Positions 31,640 to 43,300 of a DNA stretch of 64,000 bases are shown in pieces. The stretch lies in the NCBI GenBank assembly GCA_002633005.1, contig NMRA01000047.1, positions 707,326-771,325 of the forward strand, in the 5' to 3' direction. The translations under genes and the position numbers were made by a program. Below the pieces are notes generated by a model. That model searched no databases. It was not told the origin of the DNA and saw only the letters and a list, made by a program, of their open reading frames with translations. Numbering within the stretch: position 1 is the stretch's first letter; the number at the start of each line of letters is the position of its first letter. This DNA is from Phoronis australis (taxonomy: Eukaryota; Phoronida; Phoronidae).

Positions 31640-33790
31640 CTGGTGAACGAAACATTTACTTTTCAAGGCACGAGAGTTTTGCCTGATCCCGCAAGACACG
31701 TCGTTTACAATTAAGCGGAAATTTAAACTACTAGGTTTTCAGGATGGGGTTCACTGTGAGAAAGACATTACTAGCAAAACCTTAAAATTGGGTAGTAATA
31801 ACAATTTTGAATTCCGGTCCTAAGCTATTGTTAAAAGAGCATTGTGCTGCGTCTAACAAGAAATGAAAAGAGAATTTCAAAATTTGCATTTTAAAGCAGA
31901 CCAGTGAGTTTTGCCGGTTGTGTTTCTCATTGTAAATGGTAAATTTGCGCATTGGGTATAACTGGTGTGTGAAATCTTCATGGCATAAGTCCAAATTAAT
32001 GCCCATCTTGACGAATAGGCAACAACGTGAGGTCGGCGACACACCATTTTGAGACGCCAGCAAGGAATTTTATTCATGGGCAATACATGTGACCATAGAT
32101 TCAGAAATGTTAAAATAAACTTTTGGGGTTTTCGCGTCTGACTATTTTTATGAAGTTACAGTGAATTAGCCCAATTCCCACAAGCGAGTGAAATGTCGAT
32201 TCAAACTAGCTAATTCACTTATTTTTGGATGACGAGACGTTCATAACAAATATGCGCTACATTCTTCAGAAAATATCACAATGACACTAAGTTCAGGGCC
32301 CTTCAGTACTCTTCATTATTTTTGCATTCTTCGAAGATTGTGTTTTTCAACAATAACAAAGGTTGACTAATGCGAGATCAATTGTTTACCTTGAACACGT
32401 ATCCAAGATACGGGCTGCGGTTGCAGGTGTTGTATAAATGTCATATCAATCATTATTGCGACTTGTGGAGTGCGAACAAACAAAATCATTGACAAATGAG
32501 ACAGACATATCGAGTGAGATACTTACGCCTGGCAATAACCACGCACTGTGTGATATTTGACCCCCAAGTTAAAAACTAACACGAATACATTTGTATGTCT
32601 TTTGGAGCAAAAGATAATGTTTGCCCAAAAATGAATGGGCAGCAGATGCTTTTTCACTGAAGTAGCAACAATATCTTACAAATGATGTACGTGGGCGCTG
32701 ACCCAAACCAAACAATTTTTGGAATTCTCTGTCTTTTCCTTTGTTTATGAGAGCAACTTGTCAAGAAGCCAAGAGAATTTTACTTGTTCGCCTTTGCCGA
32801 CGCCAAACATTTTTGATTCTACCCGGCAACAGAGACCGTTCAGTACAAGCTGAGTCCCCTCGGGAGCTTTCTGGGTAGGACATCATGCATTGTAAAATAC
32901 ATTTCCCATTTCAAAGTTCTGATGAAAAGTTTTTCACGCACTATAGAGTAAGTTCACATGTTAATGCATAAGGTTTCGTACCGAGCTAGTGCTTCTTTAA
33001 AAGAATTTTTTACACCAGGACCTACCCTTTTTCTGAAAATACAGAAGCGCCGTTCTTTGAAAGTAGATGAATTGAGCACATAGCAGTGTGCTGGTATAAA
33101 AACGGAAAGACTGCGATGATGACTCCATTATCCTTTGCCTTAGAGGTCCCTGGAGAAATGTTATTTTTATTCCATTCTCAAATATAAAAATCTGATCTAA
33201 TTGCTCTGGAAAATCTGTGCATAACAAGTTTTCGCGCATTGAATAAGAAGTCTGGAGTTATCAAGTGCGTCACGATCTATGAGATTATGTGCTGCAAAAA
33301 CGTCCTGGCCAGGGCCCAGCACTTGTAGTTGACGAAAGTTCTTTTTAAATATTTTCTTTTTGTGTACTGTCCCGAACCGCCCAGTACCAGTCACCACGGT
33401 TCACCGACTTCACCAAGATGCCTATAAATTATTGAGGTCACATGCCTCCCTGCTTCCTGGCTATGACCCTGTGCAATAATCATACTTGTGCCCAGCTTTG
33501 CACTTTTCCAGTATAACATCCAAAATCTCCTATTTACACCTTTTGTCAAATGTTTTTTTTTCTTTTTGCCACCTGAGAGCCCTAATAAAAACATGTTTTT
33601 AATGAATTGCTGTATTCCCATGGTGATTAAAGGACCTGTTCATCAGGTGCTGGCAATGGACAGACATGACGGTACTCCGTAATCCTCAGCCACAACAGTT
33701 TTCAAGAATATTAAAACAACATGACAGTTCCACAGACAACCTCACTAGTCAAGACTTGAGTATCAAAAACACAAGTGAATTTTACATAAG
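31640..33790. other. Region downstream of FANCB, nothing identified
   Basis: On the minus strand 33621-33000 shows a broken stretch of coding-like frames (for example V-T-G-T-G-R-F-G-T-V-H-K-K-K, D-V-F-A-A-H-N-L-I-D-R-D) that may be an old transposon or pseudogene. I do not recognise the family. Confidence 0.35.
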
Positions 33791-33795
33791 ACTGA

Positions 33796-33801
33796 TTTAT
33801 T
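33796..33801 (-). promoter_or_regulatory. Candidate FANCB polyadenylation signal
   Basis: The minus strand reads AATAAA about 200 bases downstream of the FANCB stop codon. This is a usual distance for a short 3' UTR, but there is no direct evidence of use. Confidence 0.4.
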
Positions 33802-34001
33802 TTCAACAAACGGCTATAATTTACAATAGCCAAAGCAAAATGGACATCCTAACATCAAACATTCGAAAACTACTGCTCAACATATTTCAATAGTTTCAGC
33901 TCAAAACTTCATCATCAGTACAAGTAATTTGGTACAGTGCTCTCGATCAATCATCATTTGGTGTAATTCATTATCTCGATCAATCATCAGGCCCGGCCAT
34001 T

Positions 34002-34350
34002 TCACAAAATGCTCAGTATCTGAAGATCTGTTTCCCTTTGTAATTTTTTAAGTTCATTCCTAACTCTTGTATACTCTTTCTGATCAACACACTCCTGGAA
34101 ATGTCGTTTCCTGTTCTGGTTCACATTCTGTGGACTGGAACTCGGTTGCTTAGGAGTCAGCTGTTTTGCCTCTTGTAACAAGCATCTCAACGATGATGTA
34201 ATATAATTCAACTCTTGTTGTAATGTGGTAAAGAGCAGGTGATCAGGGGAAGAGGAGGTAACTCTAGAAATGAGTTGCGGAGACAGGATAACATTTCGTG
34301 GAAGATGGCGCAACAATGAGTGCACAAAGGCCATCAATAGACTCTCACTT
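34002..34350 (-). CDS. FANCB: FANCB exon g (last coding exon)
   Basis: Acceptor TCATTTCAG|A completes an Arg codon. The exon encodes F-V-H-S-L-L-R-H-L-P (vertebrate C-L-H-N-L-I-R-I-L-P), then a Ser/Pro/Gln-rich stretch and a basic helical tail ending L-Q-I-L-S-I-L before the stop at 34002-34004. The end pattern is like the vertebrate K-L-S-N-L terminus. Confidence 0.86.
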
Positions 34351-37300
34351 CTGAAATGAAAAAGCCAAATGCTCGTATTACAGTCTCTTCATGATGCATG
34401 AAATGCTGATCATTTCAAAATGTTTTTGAAGAAGAGGTAATGGAACAATGGTGATTTGTTATATATCATTTGTTAGTTCAGTTTTTGTACATTTAGCAAT
34501 TTGTAAATCATCAGCAGAGTAGTGATTCTGTTACCACCTATGCTATGTAAACTAATTGAAATTTTGTATGCCAGGTTTCATAATGATTATAGCAGAAATT
34601 ATTAAACAAGAGCAACGCAAACTTTGCTTAAAGCCTAAAAATTTGAACGGGACGGCATTGCCAACAGCATTTTTCTAGGCTTGTTTACTGGTATCATAAA
34701 ATGATCATTAGGTGGCGAAGAAAGCATCAAACCCATCCAAAAACATCGCCAAAAGCTATTTGCCAAATATCGTGAGAATTCTCCCAGGAACTCTGAGGAT
34801 ACAGAGGAAAATGTAAATTGCCACTAGGAGGTGTGGTAGTTGGATCCCTCCAAAAAGTTGTCATCTGCTGTCATGTTCCTTGGAATACACGAGCCAAATG
34901 TTACAAAGATCATGCAAGGGTTATTTTAAGAGAAACAGTCGCTGATCCAAAAAACACCCCTAGGGTCGCCGCAGCACTTGAACTAGTCTAAAAACCAATG
35001 CCAGTCCTGCTGTTGACTGTATGAACACATCTGCCAAATTTCTTAGCGATTCTTTGACCAGTCTGGTGGTTAGAGACACTGATGCCAAAAACAGGCTTGA
35101 ATATAATAAAACAAAATCCCGAGTGTTGATATGCACCCACTCTGTGCATTGAATATCTTGTAAATACAGGGGATTATAACTATTTCAAACATTCCCACTA
35201 AAGAGACAATGATAGTAAACTTACAATTGCAAGTCAGTAATGCTTTCTTCAATACAGACACATCTGTCAAGATCACAAACAACTTTAAGTCTGGTCTGTA
35301 TGTCACCTGTTGGCTACATCACGTGACCTAATGAACATAAGTCTGCAAAAATTTCTGTCCTGACCGGGACCCGAACCGGGGACCTTCCGCTAACCTTGCA
35401 GAAGCTCTAGTCCACTGAGACATCAGGACCAGTGGTCAAACACAAATATCCAATCAGACTTGGCAATGGGCAATCCGGTCCATAAACTTGTGAGTGTATA
35501 AAAATATTATGTAGATCTTGAACATACATATTTATATCTGCCAAGATCATAAAACAAAAATAAAACTGGCATTAGGGGCACGGTAGTATTCAGATACGTC
35601 CAAAAATCATCATCTAATGTCATTTTCATAGAAGCACACTTGTCAAATTTCACAAAAATCTTGCACGAGAAACAACTGTGGATGTAAAAAAAGCAGAACA
35701 GTCATTACAGGGTGCCAAAATAGTCAAAACTGTGCTATGCTCTGTCCATTAAATACACACACCAGTTTCCATAACCATTCTTAGAATGGTTTAGTCGGTG
35801 GAGAGATGGATGCCAAAAATAGAGTTAAAAATACTAAAAAGGCCACTAGGAGAAGGATACAAGGTCAAATTGATCTGAGAACAAAAAGGCGTCATTGCCT
35901 CTTTTAACAGAAACTTATTTGCTACACTTCATAACAAGTGAAAAAATTCCAAAGCTAGAGAAAGAGGAAAAAATGAAATTGCCACCTGCGGCCACATTGG
36001 TAGTCGGATCTGTCCGAAAGCAGCTATCATCCACTGTCACCATCCTGCAAATATACTAGCCAAATTTTACGGTGTGTCAAAGTCAAATTTCTTGAAAATC
36101 CATCAAAGAACCCCGAGTTTATAGAGCCAAAGTAAAATTACCACTAGGGGGTACATCATTATTAGGATCTGTCTGTAAGTGATCGCTATCCTTCATCAGC
36201 TCCATTGGAGCACATAAGATCCTCCCAAGCAGTTTTGGAAATATAGCAATGAATGCCAGGTGCGTGGACTCCCAGAGATGACATCAATATGCACCCTCTT
36301 ATGCATAAGTGGGCACATAAAAATATAAAGGAATGCAACAAAAAAAAAATACTCCTGAAACTAATACCCATCTTCCTAAAGGCGAACCTGTGATAAACTG
36401 TTATGAAGTAGAGTTGCCGATGTTTCCTCTTCAAAGTGACCAATAATGACAGATCGTTTGGTCTCGTAAAGCAGGAGAACAAGGGGTGCGATTTCATTTC
36501 TAACTTGGACGTCATCACCCGTGACAGCATAGACAGACTTGTGTTTGGGCCGACAACTTCGGAGCTCAGAACTTCGACTTTTATCAGCGTCAAGATTGCT
36601 GCACTTTGTAGTGACAGTAAGTTGTGCTGAATGTCTGTAGCTGAAAAATAGATTGCAGGGACTGCAGTAAACACCAATATTGGAACAGGATATAGTAATT
36701 TGATAACTGTTAATTCAATCATGTTACCAACCCGTAGGCTGCATTTCGTTAAATTCACACATAAGCAGTTGGCGATGCTTGGTTTCTCAGTTATTTCATT
36801 CACCCATCAACTGCAAAGTCTGTATATTAACTTTATTTAGCAAACCCTGACTATCAGGAAAATACGTCTATCGTATTCACTGTAATAACCACCCATGCCC
36901 CTATAAGCGCCCCAAACGAGTTTTCAGACTTTGCTGAAATAAGCGCCCAGTCCATGAACGTGTACGTGCGAAAAATGCCTTACCTACAGTCCTAAAATTC
37001 TACAGTAACGTCTTCAATTTATCAATAATATCAGACAGTCCTGAAAAAAATCATTTTGCATAGAATTTGTAGACCACGAGCCTCACCGCTATTTCGGTAT
37101 TTAGCCGTGACTATACACTTCAAACTTCCACCATGCCTCAAAACGAACACAAAAGTTTTTCCGATCTTGCGAGGACCAATGGTCTGGCCTTTCAGAACAG
37201 ACGTAGTGTACTTGTCTACGGGATTGCTTTGTAGATATTTCCCGCTTTCAACAGGAATCCAAATTTCTTTGTACACATGAAAACCGCGAATCGAAGACCA

Positions 37301-40300
37301 ATAAAAAGCTTGGCAAGTGTTAAAAGCACGTGGCCAGGAAGCGCGCGCTACATACATGAACCTGTCATCAAAGACATAAGTCAGAAACTATCTATTCATG
37401 AAACGGGTAGCATAGCATCGGCAAGAAATGTATATTGGCAAATATTTCCGACAGTTTCTAATAATGTAAAAAAATGTTTAAATTATTTGTAAGAGGGATT
37501 GTTTGATTAACCATAATTCGTGCTTTTAAGCCAAATATCCGATAAAATGACCACCGACAGTGAATCCTTACACACCCTTACACCGAAAAATAACAGTCAG
37601 ATAGTTACTTATGCATCCAGCCACACGGTGACTAATATGGGCCTTACCAAAACAAATGTCGAACGTTTTTAGCACATGAGACCGGCAAGTGCTGAATGAA
37701 ACCCGCTCTGGTTTACGCCCACTGCTTGTGCAAATTTCTTTAGCTACAATGAACATCTAGCTCATTAGATTGCGTGGCTCTGGCCAAAAGACAGTCTCTG
37801 CTCTGGCAAATGAGCTCTGGTGACACGCACGCACTCGCTTACTCACAAACGCAGAGGAACTTCAAAACAAACGTCATGTGACAACAACACGTGTGTTCCT
37901 CCAGACATTTTACTCGGTGTTGCCAATCATACATGTAAATGGCACGATGTAGCACAGATTTGTACTTAAACTTGCCATTAATCCCAACTCCACGGGAACT
38001 TAAAAATCTTAGGAAAACTACTTGGAAACTTATGGAGGATTTCAGGTAATTTGCTTGAGTCGAAACTGTATTTTTATTCAAGCATTCAAGTTGTCATATC
38101 GATGATTGCGAGGCAGTCAGTCGGCGAGTTTTTGCTCTGGGATTTCAGCACAATTTTCTGTAAAATGATCGTACTTTAGCAGCAAAGTTTGATAGCAATG
38201 CACCACGGTTTTGTAGAAAGTCTTTCATAGATTACAGATACCTCACAGGGTGTAAATATGATGAATCACCCATTTCGGAGACTGGGTTTCAACCGCTTTG
38301 GGTTATAATAAGCGCTCCCCCTGAAACGAACTTTTCTAAGCGCCCTGGGCGGTTATTACGGCGAAGACGGTAATTGATTTTGTGCAAAACAAGCAGAGAA
38401 TAACCGTAATTCGATTTTTGTTTTTAGCCAGTATGAAATGCAGCTTTATCCGAACAAAGATCCACAGGAACCATACCTGACTTTAGTCTATATTGAGTAA
38501 AGATTTTTAAGGGCTTGACTCAAATTTTAAGTTTCTCTCAGACTGCTAACTTCCAAATCACAAACAATGCTACATCAACCATAACAAAACTAATCTCTTA
38601 AGCAAAATGGTTTGTCATTGATTTATGTTAGATTCATGTTCGATATAGCCAAGAGGCATTGCTAAAAATGTAAATACAAATTGTCTAGCATGAATTAAAA
38701 CCAAAATATAAAAAATGTCACCCCAAATGTTAACCTTGCATGAAAGGATTTTCCCGAAGACTACAGACATCTGGATAGGCTAGGCTGGAGTTGCGCACCT
38801 CACAATATTGTGCAGAACAAGGCAAATGAACTCTAGACATATGGGGTAGTCATTTTTTAAGAAACTAAAAAGTTTAAAACTTTGAACATCACTCCTTGAT
38901 AACAAGTGTTCTGTGGGTTTGACAATTTTTGTCTATCTGCACGAAGTTCAATAGAAAATCAATGACATCATTCGATTAGCACCTACCACACAAACTGTTA
39001 CAATCCATGTCAATTCTCAATTTCTTCTCAAACAGGTCGTCTGCTCTCAGACACAAGCTTCCTGCAGTCATGACAAACGCTTGGTCTCTTTCTCCATCTT
39101 CATACCAGTGTAACAAGATAGTGGCTTCTACGACAGATTCAGAAAAAACAGGCACCTGACAGGAAGTTCCCAGCATGCAAGTATGCCCAGGCAACAGACA
39201 CACAGTATTTGAGTTAGTATCAACAGTTTTTTGTCGCTTGCAGTCACCAGATGGCGCAAACGCAGATGTCTCACAGTAGGCAATGACTGATTTACATTCC
39301 AATGTGCCAGGGCATGAAGGTGTCAGTAGAGAAATGTAAACACTGTAGATGGGGCTGAAATAAAACAAAATGTAGAGGATAGACACTACCAGTTGAGGAA
39401 AGACTTATGGGGGTATGATCCTGGACTTTTCCTCCCTTGTAACATTACGTTCAAAAAAACGATACAAAAATTTGTTGAACACACAACAACGTTCATGATT
39501 AATAACTTTCAATGATATTTGGTCGAGCTCCCTGTATCTCTGACGGTTGTCCGCAGTGCAACAATAAAGCAGACAGCCAAGAGATTTAAGAAAACTAATG
39601 ATTAAAATGACAAATATATTTCGAGACTGGCATTGTCTCCTCCTCAGGTAAACTTAACATGACATGGTTACAAGAATACGTGACGAAGGATTGTGACCCA
39701 CTGAGATGCAAGTCAATAGCAATGCTGAAATATACACATACTTGAAAAACAGAGCCAGCGTGTGGCGCACCCCTGTGAGCTACTCATTCAACACNTTTCT
39801 AGTTCAAGTTTGCCCTTGAAGACCCTTATATTCATGCTACAAACTCGAGTAAAAACTCGAAATTTCGAGTTCAAACTCGAACTTATTGCTTTAATATTGG
39901 GTTTACAAACTGTGATCTAAGGGCAATAAATTATCCACGTAAGTTATTGTGTACTCGAGCATAGAATAATAGACACTTATCTTGAGTTCGCCCAAAAGTA
40001 GAGTAGAAAATGCCAAACCTAATTTCGAGTTCCATTTCGAGTAAAAATATTGGAGACCGGGCCCTGAGCTAGTTTGAACTCATTGCATGGTCAACAAATG
40101 GTCACAATTAGTGCAAAAAACAAGGCACAGTATTTTAGCCACTGTTTGATTTTTAGCTTACATAGAAAATGATCAGACACTTATTACTTTTAGGTATGAG
40201 TATCTTTGGACAAAATGAGCTCCTGGAGATCAAAATAAATAGGAATTACAAACAGCTTGTTGCATTTACAATTCTTAAATATGGTTCATACACAGGCCGG

Positions 40301-43300
40301 CTGATAGGACTAATCTCTCACTCTCTCAGCACTTTCTACTAACTTTGTGCGGATGGTCTCTAGAATATGACAATTTTTTTTGAAAATAGGGCCAAATTAG
40401 TCTCGTTCTTCCTTAGTCGAACGGACCACCATAACGGTCCCAAAAACACAGGGCTGCAATATGTATGCCTTTTACCTATGTAAAACACTGGGTCTCATTA
40501 AGTACCAGGTTTTTCTGTAGATAAGCCCATGGACGTGTATTCGGAAAACGAAAATGCCCAGGCGTTTTAGTAACACCAAATAAATGCCCGGGCATTTATT
40601 AGGAAAAGGGGGGGGGGAAGTGTAAACGGAAACTCAGTTTTGCTGACTTTGGCATTTTTTACTTAAAACTGTGTTTTTAAATTTTATGTTAATAAATGCA
40701 TAGTTCGCTAACACCTAGCTTGTTCTTATAAATGATAAATGTTTCATAAAACTGAATTTGTGACAAAAAGTTGACTAGGAATGGGCTTTTAAGAGGATGC
40801 TTGACACCAGAAGTTGCAGCACCAAATAAACGCCCATGGGGGTCAAGTGGGCTTATCTACGGAAAAACCTGGTATGCCTTTTATCTATTTATAACACAGG
40901 GCTCCAATATGTATGATTTTTATATATAGTATGTAAAACACAGGGTTCCAACATGCATGCTGTCTATCTACGTAAAAGAAGAACACATATATCAAACCTG
41001 GGTGTTTGGTTAATGACTTCACAACCAATGACCCACTTGTCTGCAATAAGGTGTTGCCATGATGATAGTACAGAGAGGCTGCGTTTGCCACAAGTTGAAA
41101 GGGTAGTGACAACATTGTTGACATCTGGAGTCTCACTTAGCAAATTGACGATATTTGGCTGTAAGACAGAAGAAATAAGACATAAATTAATACTAAACCA
41201 AGCAGCACTTCAGATAACACCTAGTGATGCATGTCTGGATGTTGCACTCAGAGGCTGGTTACATGAAACACTCCCTAATAGGGACTCAACTAGTATTCGT
41301 CAACTTTTCACCACATTTGAGAATTTGCGAAAGCACTGATTGAACTTTCTAATGCTATTTTGTCTTCATTTCTAAGTCAGTCCGTTTTTAGCTTTGAAGC
41401 ATAGCCAGAGTTAACTCAATGTTGAATTCTTCATATTATTGAAAATAAGTAGGGACCTTTTCATGCAATGCCCCTAATTTAAAGATCAAGTCCCTAATTA
41501 TTTTCATTGAAATAAGAACTGTTTTCGGGCATGTTAACAGAAAATAACATCAAAAAAGAAAGACAAAGTGAGCGTAGTACAACGTTTAAGAGTAAACGGC
41601 AAAGACAGATAGTGAATTTCAATATTGTGCGGATATTTCAAAATTCACCAATTCAAAGTAGGTGTTCTGATCTCTACGGAAAAGAAGACTGTACAGCATA
41701 CAACATTATTACTGACCACTTATACCTCTGTCCCCTGGTTGACTAAAACGTGGTACGATAACTTCGGTTATGAGGTAATATTAACCAGTCTAGTCATGGA
41801 ACAACATTTTTCCTTCATGCTGCCCAGACGTGAGATGCCACTATGTGTAATCTGACTCATCAGACAAAGTTGAAGCCATAAACTGTGACTACACAGCGAG
41901 CAGATGATGCAAATACATCCAAACAAGAAAGAACAAGCTAATCTAATAAAGGAAGAAAAATAAGGGAAAATAAGTATAAGTAGCCAAGCAACAAAACGGG
42001 TATAGACTGATCCCTTCTCGCTCGCACAACATAGCTGTCCCTCGTCTGTATGACCTGTTATCACCCTCGGGACAAGACAACATTTGTATATTTAACAGTG
42101 GTATGCATAGCTGTACCTGCTTGACTATGGGACTGCTTGCACTGTCAAGTGTCATGGACTTGATGGATAGACATGTCTGCCTGATCACATGACATTTAGA
42201 CAAATTTGACTGCTCAGTCTCTCGTAGTGTGCAAACCAGACTTTGAAGCCTCGATTCCAGCGCCCTCACCGCTAAGCAGAGACTATCCGAGCTTTCTGCC
42301 GATTGTGAGCTGTCCTGAAAAGAGAAATGCTGGACACTCTTAGATATGGCGGAAAAGAATTTCCAATATGTTTCCAACAGGGATAAACGAACGGAGGAGT
42401 GTAAACAGAAATGTCAACAAACATTTCCAGACAAAATTCCCACAAAATATATTTTTAGTTATTATCCATCATTTAGTAACAAATGAATGTATAAACTATC
42501 ACTGTCTACCGACACAGCTTATTTCAATATGTCGCTGCAACAATAGAAAATGGTAATTCAAATTTTAAGGAAAAAGTAGCAAGAAAAACACAAGAATCCG
42601 TGTAAAAGCCACATGTTGCGCCATCCTTGAAAACCATCATGATTTTGCTTCATATTCTTGGCGGACACTTTGTATTAGTTTTTCAACACATTCTGATTAG
42701 CGTTCCTAACACAATTCACAATACTAAGGACAGAATGGTGTACATGGATTGATTCAATTAAAGATTTACTCCAGTTGGAAGTGACCCAATAAGCGCTGTG
42801 AGGAACTAAAAGGAATCTTGTGAAATATTGGGAAGAACAGATCTTACAACTTGCAACATAACACTTTTTTACCTGAGAGGCTGCTGAGTGGCTTACGGAG
42901 AAATCTGTGATGGTCTCTACTGAGCGAAAATTGTGATTATTCACAATTAGCATTTGATTGGTTCCTTGATCCAGAAAATCCCCGATAAAGATTTGGCAGC
43001 CTTGAAACTGCTGAATTACCTAGAAAAGAAGACAACTTAGACAAAAATGAAAAGTTTGAGTCTGACACAAAAATGTTTCAGCTGCATACTCAATGTGACT
43101 GTATTACGTACCTTTTGTCCTCAAACTATCAGAGTCTCAGTTCTACGACTAGAGTGTAACCAATAACCCTTTTTATACATGGAGGTGATGATCAATGTCA
43201 ATGTGACCAGTCATTCCAAATCTATGTGATAAAAGCTACAATTAAAGGGCCCGGCCAATGGTAAAATAGAATGACAACCCTTGTTTCACAGCCCTACTCA

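Noticed and set aside
33000-33621. Minus-strand broken coding-like frames
   Set aside because: No family recognised, several frame breaks, and beyond the FANCB stop. Recorded only as possible old transposon sequence.
35358-35429. Functional tRNA gene
   Set aside because: Non-canonical anticodon arm and a decayed relative with shared flanks fit a SINE head better.
36186-36803. 205-codon minus-strand open frame as a complete gene
   Set aside because: Only 36388-36640 is coding (FANCB exon f). The ends are intron and repeat sequence read through.
40953-41339. 128-codon plus-strand open frame
   Set aside because: Its first half is antisense to FANCB exon d, which has matching splice sites and phase. 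Its end overlaps a dispersed repeat.
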